Source: Dermacentor variabilis (Eukaryota; Arthropoda; Arachnida; Ixodida; Ixodidae). Taken from it: a DNA stretch of 64,000 bases. A program made the translations under genes and the position numbers. The notes beneath the pieces were generated by a model. It was not told the DNA's origin. It made no database searches and worked only from the letters and a program-made list of their open reading frames with translations. Where the stretch lies: positions 261,434,115 through 261,498,114 of the forward strand of contig NC_134568.1 in the NCBI RefSeq assembly GCF_050947875.1, in the 5' to 3' direction. The number at the start of each line of letters is the position of its first letter. Position 1 is the stretch's first letter. Below are positions 29,418-42,700 of this stretch, one piece after another.

Positions 29418-32400
29418 CTGCGGGCCCTCCTCCCGCCTCTCACAGTGTGGTGCTACGGCGCTGACCGCCGCAGGTCTTTTCAAAGCGCTGCTTCTCGGAT
29501 GTCGGGGCGCAAACGGGGACATTGTCTGTCTGTGCTATATAAGTGTTTTCAGTATTCATATATTCGTGTCATCGGTCAGCGAGCGCCGCGGAAGCATCTG
29601 TCGTGTAAGCATATATCTAACGGTCCAGACTTATGTGTCAGTGGAGAAGTGTACTTACGTTCTTCGCGAGTCTTCTTTCCATCCCCGTCCTATCGGATGT
29701 TGCAAAAACTATGTGTTCCGCGAATCGAGTTATGTGTGCTTTTGTCCTTACATATTGAAACTCTAAAAGCGCACAAAGACGAGAACGAAGAGAGTGGACA
29801 GTACGAGGCGCAAGTAAACCAACCAGCCCAGTTATCCGTTCTGTTTTGTCCATAGAAGCAGGAGAAGAAAATTCGAGGATGCGGTGGAAAAAAAAGATGA
29901 TGAATACGGGCGCGTAGACTTATTATTGTTTTCTAATGATCGCAATGCCCTAATTAGGCAAAGACATCTCCAGCAACACTATATATATTGTTGCTTGTAC
30001 AGAAGATACACTGACTGTCAAAACAGAGTAAAGTCAGCTGCCGCTTTCATGGCCAGCAGTTGAAAGCAGAACAGAGAAGACCGAAATTTGAATAATGCAT
30101 GAACCCAATCTAGTATTTGTGATGCAAGAAACTAGAAAAATAATGCTTGGACAACAGAGTATGCCATGTTGTCTTGTATTGCACTTACTAATGAAAAATA
30201 TTGAAATATGATTACGCATACATTCCCACAGAAGGCGTGAGCTCGCTTATATCTGCCATTGTCAGATTAAAAACATTGTTATTGCGTTCGTTACTCCAGT
30301 TATGGGGAAGCGTTGTTACTCCTTGAAGCATGGATATTTCCCCATGTACTGTTTGTGTAACTCTGGGGACACAACATTAAAGCGCCAGCATTGGTAACCT
30401 TTCCGAACTGCTACAAAGCATTTCAGGCACGCTACAGTTGCGCCTTATAGAAGTCTGTTAATATCCGAACGAAAAATTTGCGACGAAGGAACAGAATCAA
30501 ATATTTATGTATCTCGGTTTCGTAGATGGCTTTATTTTTTAAGATGAGCGAGTGACAGCAACCATGAAGAAGCATTGCCATGCTCAAGCTACACTATTTT
30601 TGTTCGGAGGGACGCGTCGGAGCCCATACTCAGATTTTTGCTATTGAAAGAAATCATTTTTGTAGTTGTTGCATACTATTGCCAAAGCAGGCGTCGGGCT
30701 TACTAATATTCTATAGTGCTTTCCGTGGCGACTACCAGACAAATGGCCTTCAGGTACAAATGGCTGAGGCTCGTAGATGTCTACCTTATTGCAAAATTTT
30801 GCAGTCTGTTGCATTTAAACAATTCACGACACTTAAAAGCATTGCCCAAGAGCCGCGATACGGGCTCTATTTTTGAACAAAGCGTTCCCTCTTTCCCGTG
30901 GCCGTAACACAGTATTGTTGCGTAGGCGTACGTGCAACAAGCTTCGACTGAAATGTCCGCCGACATCGAAGCGGTCCCTTTGTTGACCACGATGGGTTAT
31001 CGATGAGAAGCCTCAACCACAGTGCCAAACTATTTCACCAAATGAGTAGTGCTTAGGCTTAGAACAATGAATCTTAAAGAGCCCGAAATTTCAAAGTGAA
31101 CACTGACATAAAGAACTACAGTAAGCTTCAAAACGTACCAAAAGAAAAAAAAAAAGCCAATGAAGTGCCTGCTATCACTATATGACGGTTCGATAGATGG
31201 TTAAACAAGCTTCGCATCGACACCACTCGATCACTTAGCCAACATCTGGCGAATTCAATAGCTAAAAGTGTGAAAAAACAGCGCTTAGACGAGCCTGAGG
31301 AGCAAAGGACACACACGCAAACAACAGCGCTGCTTTTGTTTTCCCCAAACGTTACGTGAAATGTTACATCTTCCGGCCCAAACTTGCACCATTCTGTCGC
31401 GAGAACTTTGCTTTCAAAGTAGACATACCGGGAAGACGCAATTTCAGATTACTTTTGTTGCCAAAACCCTTTTCACTTCTTAATATTTTTTTGACAAGTG
31501 CATTCTTGCTACGAATCATGGCATCATTGTCGTTCCAAAGGAAATAAGCGAATTATTCTTCTCACGCTGAACGAAGAGTTATTGGTTTATCGATTAAATT
31601 TGGAGATTACGTGTACACGAGCCAATTCTTATCAACCGATTCTTTTGGCATGTCTGTGCTCCCGTGGTTTCATTTTCTTTTCATTTTCGCTTTCAATCAA
31701 GCACGCTACCGAACAGATATCGAACCGTACACCAAAACTGCAACCAGTAAAAGTTAACCCGAACCAAAAAGAAAGGAATACCAAATCTTTGAGGTTTAGG
31801 CATCGAATTTGGAAAATAAATCGCTGGGAATGAAAGTAACCGTTCTGTTTCTCTCCTACGAAAACGCCTAAGGAAATCGCGCGCTCTGTCAATTTATGGT
31901 GAGGACCATTCTGGAAGGACCTCATAGTAGGCGTAAATAAGGAATTTTTCGCGTTTATAGTTCGTAACACAGGCACGATAGCCGTTCTCGAAAATGGAAT
32001 GCTTTTGGTATGATTGAACACGCGATGTCGTTTCGAGTCTCCAGGAAAGAATACCATTGCCGTCTATCGGGGACATTGCACGGGACTTGCTCGGAAGGCT
32101 TAAAGCCATCAGGACGTGTGAACATCGCATCGCTGTACATGCGGGGCACACTACCTAATGTTTTTGAGCGCTGATTAAAATTAAGCCTCACAATTTTCGG
32201 TACCGCTGAGCTGCTTTAAGCGGTTCGCTGCCACGCTACTTAAGTAAGTTATTTTGCTTGGCAATATCTTAATTTATATCGCAAGAAATGAATCTCGCTG
32301 TAGTTCGTTTATCTTTTAGAATGTATTTGTACGTCACAATGACTGTTTTTACTCATAAACTGCTATACATTGGGTGACCCAGAAAACAAAAGAGTATTCT

Positions 32401-33738
32401 TCTTTAAACGCTGCCAATAATTTCCACAAAGAAGGTCCTTTTAGGGATGTACTTACGCTCCGCAACAGGCACGAAATTAATGATGTGACGCTAATCAAGA
32501 TAAAAATTATCTAGTGATCTAACGCGATGCAGCGCAGTTGACATTGCTAGTTTAGTTCCTTGTTTCTTTTTTTTTTTTCCTGTATCTCTTTTCAACAGCA
32601 ATCGTGCAACCGAATCCCAAAGAGGGCTGCAATCATCGGCCACACAGCGGAGAAAAGCCGCACAAAGCATACTTACGTCCATGAGCTGCAAGCATGTGTG
32701 CACTTGTAACGAATTATTCAAATTTTGAAACGCAATTAAGGCAATGTGGTTCTAGGCATGCATGGCGTACGTTGATTTGTGAGTTTTATGCTTCACTGTA
32801 CGGTCGTAAATGCCCCAATGCACGTTTGATCAGGCACTCTGCAAGAATACCTAGTATATTGGCTTAACGTGCGCTACGGGTACATCCCCGCGTGCGCATA
32901 AGGTTCCTCTATAGCCTTCGCCATGCATATCAAGCCGTAAGTGCTTCGCGCACGCGTTGTTACGTCGCAAGCGACATGCTCGTCCTAATAATCCTGACAG
33001 GCGAGTTCGAACGGCAGCCAAAGTCTGGCACTTGTGCTTGAAAGCGCGGAACAGCTCACCGAAAAACAGTGTCACTGTTCGGCCACGATGCCTGCAGCCG
33101 TTTGCTTGTGTGTCTCTATAGGTGTGTGCGGTATACCTATACCGCTTGCTTTGCAGTTACCTAACTTAACATTTACGAATTGACAGCATGGAGTAAAAGA
33201 CTAAATGCCCAAGTTGTGTTTGCATATCTGTAAAATTAATTTCTTTATGCCCGGGCAGTGTTCAGGGATGGCGTCGTCCGGAAGGTCGCAGGTGAAATTA
33301 TAGCACCGTCGTTAATGGTTCAGAGTTTGTTTCTACACGCTTCTATGATTCGGGACCATGAACAGATGGATTTTAATTCACGGCAAGATTATATTTAAAA
33401 AAAATTAACTAAAGAAAAGGCACATCCTGCGACAAAAACACTTCTACGTTACTGATTCTTTGAAATCTAAACGTAAGAATTATATGCTGATTTCATATTC
33501 ATGATTACTTATAGGTATGTTGTACGTTACAATGCAGAAATGATTTCCGACCTGGTGGATCTGGAGGATTTGGTGTCTAACGCTTCCTGACAAGTTGCGG
33601 GCAACACTGTGCTACAAACTTTTTTCGCAGGCATACAACAGATGCGGCGTATTGGCTTGCTGTTCGATTTGTCTGTCCTTGCGGTAATTTCGCGAAAAGC
33701 CATATACGGTGGACATAACATTCATTCGAAAGCATATA
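29418..33738. other. no gene recognised; includes GPCR 3' flank
   Basis: About 4.3 kb of AT-rich sequence. The first part presumably holds the GPCR 3' UTR, but I see no decisive poly(A) site. A small hairpin (AGCAACA/TGTTGCT) lies near 29971-29994. No domain-bearing frame or element end was found. Confidence 0.3.
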
Positions 33739-33740
33739 TA

Positions 33741-34370
33741 TACTGGGTGTCTCAACTGTCACGCGGCAAGATTTAAAAATATTCAGATGCCACGTAGCTG
33801 GACCGAACCAAGGTAAGGTTGTTTGCCGTCGCTTGGAGATACACAGATTATTTCTTTTGCGTTCCGCCTAATTACATAATTTATCTTAATTAATGAATCA
33901 ACTTCTCAAATACTATAATTAGATGGAGAGTACCAATGAGAAAATTGGAGAGCAACGTGAGAAACTCTCGATACAGCTTTCTGTTGCTCAATACGTGCAA
34001 CATAAAAGTGTTTTTCCGAGCGTGAAAGAAGCCCGCGAACACACGTGACATTGCCGCGCGACTGGCCGCTCGAGGCACTTCGCGTGCGTTCGCGGGCTTC
34101 TTTCACGCTCGGAAAAACACTTTTATGTTGCACGTATTGAGCAACAGAAAGCTGTATCGACTCCAATTTTCTCATTGATACTCTCCACCTAATTATGGTA
34201 TTTGAGAAGTTGATTGATTAATTAAGATTAATTATGTAATTAGTCGGAACGCAAAAGAAATAATCTGTGTATCTCCAAGCGACGGCAAACAACCTTACCT
34301 TGGTTCGGTCCAGCTACGTGGCATCTGAATATTTTTAAATATTGGTGCATGATAGTTGAGACACCCAGTA
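33741..34370. mobile_element. 630-bp fold-back MITE
   Basis: Arms of about 300 bp are close inverse copies. The left begins TACTGGGTGTCTCAACT and the right ends ACACCCAGTA. Shared blocks include CGAACCAAGGTAAGGTTG and GAAAGAAGCCCGCGAAC, facing each other across a loop of about 47 bp (34041-34087). TA flanks each end. There is no transposase. Relatives in the window are a half copy at 46311-46686 and a left-arm remnant at 52591-52855. Confidence 0.85.
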
Positions 34371-34372
34371 TA

Positions 34373-37300
34373 TGCGGGTATTATGCCTTGTTAAAGATTC
34401 CGTGTAGTTTGCAGCAACGTCAGTGTGCACAAGGAAGAAGATTTGTGTAAAACCCAAGAAATGTGCGATCTTCTACGCGGATGCGCTGTGTAAAGACGGC
34501 TGCTATGAAAACGCCTTTTTCCTAGCATTATACATATCGCGTAATTAAATATAGTGCAACACGTTGTTGCTGAAGTTTGTATGTTTATGCTGAGGACGGT
34601 CATTTAGCAGTAGCTTCCCCTCCCCCTTTTTTTCCCCCTTGTCTGCACTGTGGTTCTTCCATAGACACCTACGTACAAGTTTGGTGCACTGAGTAATTTA
34701 TTTTTTCCCTTTTTAGAGAGACAGGATAGTCGCAAAAGTTGGTGGACCGAACTTGGCATGGCTGCTTTCGTTTTGGATTCGGCCGGAGCCTCGGTCCGTG
34801 CATATAGTTCACGACTCAAACATCCGCGTATTGTGCACTTCCGATTCAGGAGAAAATCAGGGTTCAGTTAAACCAGTCGGTTCTTTGCCAGTTCGGTCCT
34901 CTTAGCACGACGAGCTTACACATAAGGCGCGTGAGCAGGAGCGCAATGTGTGGCAGGGGCCGTTTCTCGTCGGGCTTGCCACCGCAGCTTCGCCGCAGGG
35001 TCGCGAGACCATTTCGTCTCACGCTCGCAAACACCGAGAGACCGTCCTTGAGACTCGCACGCGTCGCCACTGGACGAGAAGCGAGGCCCTATAGTGCATC
35101 TTGCCATTTGGTCCAGGCATCAGCTGCGTCACACGCACGCACGCTCCAGGGGAACGGGGAGGGGGGCGGGGCGGAGCCGCTAATGCGCTTCGCACACAAA
35201 CTTACGCGCACATGCACGAGTTGAAGCCTCATCACACACTATCCAAGCTTAGTGTTACACACACACACACACACACACGCCGTACACGGACACACAAACG
35301 CCGTGATTTATCGCCGTCCACCAGTGCGCCTTTCGAAGAAAGAGGGAAGGAAAGCTCACATAGGTTGTGGATTACTTGCTTTCCTAAGTATGGGCAGCGT
35401 TCTAAACGAAAGCAAAGCGCGCTTTTACAGCGCCCCGGTTAGAAGATTTACGATTCCTTCCACCATGACTAGCGTTTAGAAAGCGCGTAGGGAATAGATT
35501 TAGCCTTCGCTTTATTCGTGTGGTTGAGTCGACGGGCACGGTGTTGTAAAGTGTTGCTGCAGCTGCCGCAACCATTAAAGTATTAAACTGTGCTTTAAAA
35601 TCCCGCGTAGGTTCGCTGCTAATGTGGCAAAGAAAACGAAAAGCATCTCTGCGCGCACACGCTCTTTTCTTTTTCCTTGTTATATATGTTTTACTCGGCA
35701 CACGCACCCTACACGATACATTACTTGATCAAGGGCACGATAAACATTCACTGAAAGTTCTTGACACAATTTCACGCACATCGATCGCGAAGGTAACTCC
35801 GCGGTGTTCAAGCGCCATATAATTTTTGCCACACAAAACAGATAATACACAGTATTACCATATGTCGAATAAGAAAATACAACACCTTCGCCAAGGCTTT
35901 TCGAAGTATCGCTGCGTCGATGATACTGCATTAGCCGTGTTATGTATTGACAAACCTATCTTAGAGACCATAGATTAACCCTATGTCTAATCGAAGACGA
36001 GAATGAATGCACTGCAGGGGATTTTATTTTTTTGGTAGTATATTTTGTGCAGCCAATTAACGTGCTTGTAAAGCGCACTGAAGGAATAAAACCTGACATT
36101 AGAATGGCCGACATTTCAGTCTGCATATATGAACCCTTTACATTTGGCGTGAAAATATAAACTAGCATGAAACAAATGGGCCAGTTCGAGAGGAGGGAGA
36201 ATAAGGAGAAACACTATGACGACCTCTTGTGTGCTAGGTTGTTTTACGCCGTTAACAGCAGACTACTTGGAGTAGTAATGTATGCGGTGAATTTAGTTTT
36301 TCCAAGACAAGAAGTGAACGGTGAAAGGCGACGTTCTGCAGAAAGGAAGATAAAAAAAAAAACATGTTCGGTGGCTCCCTAGGCTTATCGCAGTGGTATA
36401 AATTGAAATGAGCGGTTAAAGAACTTACTATAGACGTTGTAGTATTGCCGAAGTACGACATTCGCGGAGTTCCCGTTTACCCACCCAAGCGAATGTTCCC
36501 CAGCGCTCGGCAAAGAGCGAAAGTTTTGCAGACTGCGAGTGAAACATTGTACAAACAGTGTCGCCACTATGATGCCCAGAAACGGTTGTTGTTTGTATAC
36601 TCTGTAGCATGTTGTCCATATTTTTTGTCGACTTATACAAGTACGCGTGTGCTCATGTTTGTGGACGTTTCGCATATACATGCTGCTCTTACAGATTGCA
36701 ATTTGTTCTGTACTGTATGTACCGCTTCGCTTCAATTGCCTTCTCCGTGGACTTCGGGTTCATTTCGTTGCGTGTATGTTCGTGCATATGTGTTCGTAGC
36801 AAGAAGGTCATGTACATCAGAGCATGCGGCAAGGTGTTTTATTGCCGGAAGAAAAGAAAAAAAAAGTGCCGCCGGTGAACGCGAACGGTCTTTCACAAAC
36901 GCATCGCTCTGCCCGTCCGGGCATGTGCCTGCATAGCTGGCCGCAAATTCCGCGCAGGCTCGAACGACTCGCCCCCGACGCTTCGTTTCAGACGCCCCGC
37001 CACAGCCCCACGCTTCCGACGCCGCAGGGCTCCCTGGTTACGCGGCGCACGCCCTGGACGTGGTGCCCAGGGGGGTCGCCAGGCTAGCAGGGACGGCGCG
37101 GGCACTTTCGAAACTTACTACGGCAGAGCGTGACCGCGTTTGCGCGTCCGCCACCGAAGGTCGCAGCTTCCGCTCTCCTGTCATACCTTGCTAGCTTCGC
37201 GAGCTTTCACCGCGGAAATGTGAAAACACTTCTTTTGGTAACTGCGTCGCGAACACGCAACAGTGTCGTGGGTTCGGCCTGCCGTTGCTGGAGGCACAGT

Positions 37301-38036
37301 CACTCTGCGGCGCAGGCGAAACGGGGCACGCCGTCACGCCTCCCGGCGGCCGACATGGAGGTGCGGGCGCGAGTACCCGATTGACTGCCACGAGCATCTA
37401 GGTGCCGGGTGTGGAAAGGATTGTCCTTGGGGGAAAAAAAAGCGAACGCGCGAAGCGGCTCCGGCAGAGACGTGCTGCTGTCAGCGCGCCCGCGCACCGT
37501 CTGTTGTACTCTATACTCTACCTACATGTGCATTTCACGTGGCCGACCGGACGGACTGCAGAGCGACAGGATATTTTTCAACAGGAGGTGGTGCCCACCC
37601 ATTCGGCGGTCAACGTGCTTTTGTCAGTGTGTTGTTACATCGGTACGTTTTACAAGCCTTTTACGAAATTGTGCACTGCTTGTGTGTACATGATAATAAA
37701 AATGTTGCCAGTATCTTTGTAAAGGGCGTTGGTGTTGCTTCTTTGGTGAAAATAAAATGAACACTGGAAAGGATGGCAAGGCGATAGCCTGCTATTCCAG
37801 ACGGACCCCTCTTCTTATCTGTAGTAAGTATACACTGCATCTCCGAGAACATTCCGCCTCGCACGCATTAATACAGACAAATTTCGTAGTGCCGCCAGTG
37901 TCCTGTTCGAAGCTGCCTAATACGTGCAGATGAGTCGTTGTCCCCTCGTAACCAGCTGAGTTTGGCATTCTGTGCACGAATTGTACCGTGCATGACTACG
38001 TGAGCACTGCACGGCTTCTCCGAATTCGTTGCCACC
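34373..38036. other. no gene recognised; (CA)n and a GC-rich block
   Basis: About 3.7 kb. It holds a (CA)n run at about 35259-35278, a G-rich patch near 35155-35178, and a GC-rich block at about 36870-37400 whose open frames on several strands look compositional. The last could be an exon or promoter, but nothing in it is recognisable. Confidence 0.3.
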
Positions 38037-38066
38037 CATCGGGCTCAGTCGGTGCTGAGCCCGATG
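38037..38066. other. perfect 12-bp hairpin
   Basis: CATCGGGCTCAG and CTGAGCCCGATG are exact inverse copies around a 6-base loop (TCGGTG). It is not followed by a T-run or other context that would assign a function. It may be chance or part of an unrecognised repeat. Confidence 0.5.
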
Positions 38067-38488
38067 ATAATTGATAGCTTCCCAATAAGATGGTAGCAGC
38101 CCACAATCTCCAATGAAAGCGGGCTTCCGAAACAATTGGCCTCCTGCAAAGCATGTCCTATAACATCGAAACCGAGAAGATCAATGTTTATTCTTAATCT
38201 GCCAAACGGGCCATTACGATATAGTCCGCAACGACAATTAGAACATCAATCTTTCGTCGAACAAAAAAGTACTTCTTGCTGCTCATCCGGAGTTCAAGAG
38301 GAGAGACCATAACAGGGTCAAACTTGCACTCAGGTGTCGGGGCGTCAAGATAAGTGACGAACGAAAAAAGAATTATAGCAGAAATTTAATGAAATATTCT
38401 TCTTATATGGTGGTACAGCGCCATGTAATGTGTTGTTGCCACGTTTCACTGGTATTCGATGTACAGCGGGTGCAGGATGTTCCGTCAG
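38067..38488. other. no feature recognised
   Basis: The left flank of element B. No element ends or domains were found. Confidence 0.3.
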
Positions 38489-38492
38489 CCAC

Positions 38493-39293
38493 TGTTTGAA
38501 TCCCACCGATGGCAACGGTTGTTGTGGTCGCACCGATGGTACGACCTGTTGGGAACTCGGCGCTGACGCCCGTTGTTGCACCTGGGTCGCAAGCCCCAAG
38601 GGTAGCGTTGGCCTGGCGGCCTGGGGTACAACTGGAAGCATCCGAAGGTCCCGGCAAAGCATGAGTCGACTGGTAACAACAAAACAACTTGTTTATTTTA
38701 ACATCGCAAAGAGTTGGCGGTCAGGTTGACCGAAGTAGAGAGACGGGAGAGCACTTTACTCAACAGAAGAAATCGGAGCCCTCCTTTGGCGTCCGGGGGC
38801 AGCTGCTTTTATACTCTCGCAGTTGAGGGCAAGAAGGAACCCCTCAATAGACGAGCACGTGATTGTACAATGAGATAAGGTGACGCATACTGTCGTAGCG
38901 CCGCCGGTCGGGCACAAAGACTGGGAGGAGAAGGTAACTCCTACTGTCGTAGCGCCTCCGGTCGGGCACAATGGCTGGGAGGAGAAGGTGACTTCTACTC
39001 TCGTAGCGCCTTCGGTCGGGCACAATGGCTGGGAGGAGAAGGTGACTTCTACTCTCGTAGCGCCTTCGGTCGGGCACAATGGCTGGGAGGAGAAGGTGAC
39101 TTCTACTCTCGTAGCGCCTCCGGTCGGGCACAATGGCACATACACTCACACACGCACATGAAGACACGTGGCATCGGAACATGCCTGGACGCGCTTGGCG
39201 GGGAGCGTAGCGGCGACGCCGAACGGGCCAAAATGTCTGCCGCTTTGTTGCAGTCGCGCCGGCTAAACCGCGCGTCGTAGGCGAAACGTAACA
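38493..39293 (-). repeat. 3' LTR of element B
   Basis: 801 bp; on the minus strand it starts TGTTACGTTTCGCC and ends ATTCAAACA. The TATA box is at 38807-38813 and AATAAA at 38692-38697 (both minus). The U3 tandem repeat is at about 38893-39139. Confidence 0.93.
38893..39139 (-). repeat. 54-bp tandem repeat array in U3 (5 copies), element B 3' LTR
   Basis: TCGTAGCGCC recurs at 38893, 38947, 39001, 39055 and 39109, exactly 54 bp apart. On the minus strand the usual core is CATTGTGCCCGACCG, which shares CATTGTGCCCGA with the 47-bp repeat of element A. Confidence 0.9.
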
Positions 39294-39777
39294 GACCGCC
39301 CCGCCGGGGGAAGGAGATCCCGATGGACAGGGGACTGCATCCGCTGTCCGGAGGGATGTCGCTCGATGATGCTCATAACCGAAGTCGGGCGTCCCTCGAC
39401 GTTTCTTGAGCGCAGCGCACAGAGAAGGCCTCGTTCTCTCGTTCAGGTTCGCACGGGACACTGCAAAGTGACTTCGGGAGAGTTCACATTTTTGTTCTCG
39501 TTCCCGGCAAGCGTTAGAACTACGCTGAAACTCAACCGCTCAGTCAGCAAGCACGGCACAACCCTCACTAAGCCCTGCCAGGCTCTTTCCCCTTTTATAG
39601 CACTGCCTAGTTCCTTACAGTAGTCTAGCATCACTCAGAACGCGTCCACAAATTGGAAAATTGCACTAGAAAGCATATCATCACTTTGAAACACTAAACA
39701 AAAGCAATATGTTAAAAAAAATCCTGCCTCAGGAAGAAAAACATCAGTAACAAACAATTTTGAGGCTGATTCCTACG
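39294..39777 (-). other. element B 3' UTR and polypurine tract
   Basis: This is the counterpart of 10049-10534 in element A. The G-rich tract (GGCGGGGCGGTC on the minus strand) abuts the 3' LTR. Confidence 0.6.
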
Positions 39778-42700
39778 TTAGGGGCTTCGACTTAAGCCAT
39801 CGGCGTTACCGTTGAGACTCCCCTTTTTGTAACGCACCTCAAAGGAATATTGTTGCAAAGCGAGGCTCCAGCGCAGGAGGCGGCCATTTTTGGGAGAGAT
39901 GGTCTGCAGCCATTGGAGAGGGCAGTGATCCGTCTCAATGATAAACCTCGAGCCGGCTAGATAGCATGACAATTTCTGAACGGCCCACACGAGACATGCA
40001 CACTCTTTCTCGGTGGCGCTATACGCCTGCTCACGACTGGTCAGCTTACGACTAGCATACAGGACGGGGTGTTCTACTTCTCCATTTTCCCGTTGGCACA
40101 GTACAACGCCCATGCCTCGCTCACTAGCATCGCACTGAACAACGAACCCTTTTGTATAGTCTGGCGATCGTAGCACAGGCTGGCTTGTTAGGGCACTCTT
40201 TAGGGCGCTAAAAGCTCTTTCCCTTGTCTCGTCCCAGACGACTGTTTGAGGCTCTGTCTTTCTTAGAGCATCCGTCAGGGGAGCCGCGATATCAGAGTAC
40301 CTGGGGATGTACCTCTGATAGTAGCCGGCGACACCTAAGAACGACCGAATATCGGTCTTCGTGCGCGGCTGCGGGAAGTCTCGCACAGCGGCCACCTTTA
40401 TTTCAGAGGGGCGGCGACGACCCTGACCAATCACGTGACCGAGGTAGACAACCTCGGCCTGTGCTAACTGGCACTTAGGAGCCTTGACTGTCAAGCCCGC
40501 TTCGCGCAGGCGGGTTAGCACTGCCCGCAAGTGTGCCATATGCTCAGACCAGGATGCGGAGAATATCGCTACGTCGTCTAGATACGGTAAAGCGAATTCT
40601 TGCTGTCCCCGCAACACTTTATCCATGAGGCTTGAAAAACAGTATGGCGCGTTCTTCAAACCAAAACTCAACACTTTAGGACGGAATGTTCCCATTGGTG
40701 AAATGAACGCCGCATACCTACTAGCCTCTTCTGTGAGTGGAACCTGCCAATAACCCCTGACAAGATCTAGGGTGGAAATAAACTGAGCGCTACTAACGTT
40801 CTCAAGGCGCTCCTCGATGTTAGGGATCGGATAAATTTGATCCTTAGTGATGGAATTAAGCCTGCGGTAGTCGACGCAAGGACGAGCTTCCTTGCCTGGT
40901 ACCTCAACTAAAATCAAAGGGGAGGTATAATCACTCTCACCTGCCTCAATAACACCGAGCTGTAGCATTTTCTTTACCTCAGCCTCCATAATATCGCTCT
41001 GGCGGGGTGACACCCGATACGCCTTGGATCGTACTGGCTCTGGGGAGGTAAGTTCTATATCATGAGTAAGGACAGAAGTCCTACCAGGCCTCTCAGAGAA
41101 CAGACCTTGAAACTCTTGTAATAGCTGGTGTAGTTCGGTTTTCTGCTCAGGCGACAGCGATGCTCCACTGACTAAGTCACTAATGACTTGACCGGTGTCT
41201 TCCCTGTTCGTCACTGAGCCTAGTCCCGGAAGCTCGACCGAAAGCTCTTCAGGAACGTTTACCATCATGCACACCACTGCGTCCCTTTGTCTATAAGGTT
41301 TGAGCAGATTACAGTGGTAAACTTGCTGTGCTTTCCGCTTTCCTGGCAGACTTACCACGTAGTTAACGTCCGACAGTTTCTGAACAATTCGTGCTGGGCC
41401 CTCCCACTGCACGTCTAGTTTGTTGTTTAGCGATGTGCGCAATATCATGACCTCTTCGCCCACCTCAAAACGACGGACCCTGGCGGTCCGATCATAATAA
41501 ACCTTGGCCCTCTGCTGGGCCTTTGCCATTGCTTCACCTGACAACTCCTGTGCCCTTCTTAAGCGTTCGAGGAGCTTAGGCACGTACTCCACCACGACTG
41601 GGTCGTCGCCCCTGCCTTCCCACGATTCTCGAAGCATGCGAAGCGGAGACCGAAGCGAGCGACCGTACACCAGTTCAGCTGGCGAAAACCCCGTAGCTGC
41701 ATGCGGCGCGGTCCTTAATGCAAACATCACCCCAGGCAGACACAGCTCCCAGTCAGTTCGATGTTCAAAACACAATGCTCTCAACACGCGCTTCATGACG
41801 GAGTGGAGCTTCTCAACGGAATTCGACTGTGGGTGGTACACTGAGCTATGTAGCAGCTTTACCCCCCACCTTTCGAGAAAAGTTGTCGTCAAAGCGCTAG
41901 TAAACACTGTGCCCTGATCTGATTGGATTTCCGCAGGAAAACCAACTCGCGCAAATATGGACAGTAGTGCATTGACTATCTCAACTGAGCTGAGTTCTTT
42001 AAGCGGCACTGCTTCAGGGAACTTTGTCGCTGGGCAGATCACAGTCAAAATGTGTCTGTACCCTGTGGCTGTTACCGGCAGAGGTCCCACTGTATCAATA
42101 ACGAGCCGTCTAAAAGGCTCCGTAATGATAGGTACCAATCTCAACGGCGCCCTCGATTTGTCCCCTGGTTTGCCCACCCGCTGACAGGTGTCACATGTCC
42201 TCACGAAATGGTCTGCGTCCCGAAAACACCCTGGCCAATAGTACTCTTGCAAGAGACGGTCCTTAGTTTTCTTAACTCCTAGGTGTCCGGACCACGAACC
42301 CCCATGCGTCAAGCGCAACAGATCCTGACGATAGCATTGAGGAACGATCAGCTGATCGAACTCCACTCCTCTGCGGTCTAGATACTTCCGGTACAGGACT
42401 CCACCTCTTTCCACAAAACGCGCATTTTTCCTGGCGATACCTTCCTTGACATTGCAGCGTATGTTTTCTAGGCTACCATCCTTCTTTTGCTCGGCTATCA
42501 AAGCCGACCGGCTGACTTTTAGCAACCTATCAAGTACGTCTGACGTAGGCGCGATGAGCAAATCTGCAGATAGCTCTTCTAACTTTCCCTTATCGGGCAT
42601 TTCCTCTCCAGTATCTGGCGCCTTCAACGCTACAGACTCAATTTTATTCAGTTCGGGCGTGCTCTGAATATCAGCTTGCTGCGCCTCTGACCCTTTCTCA

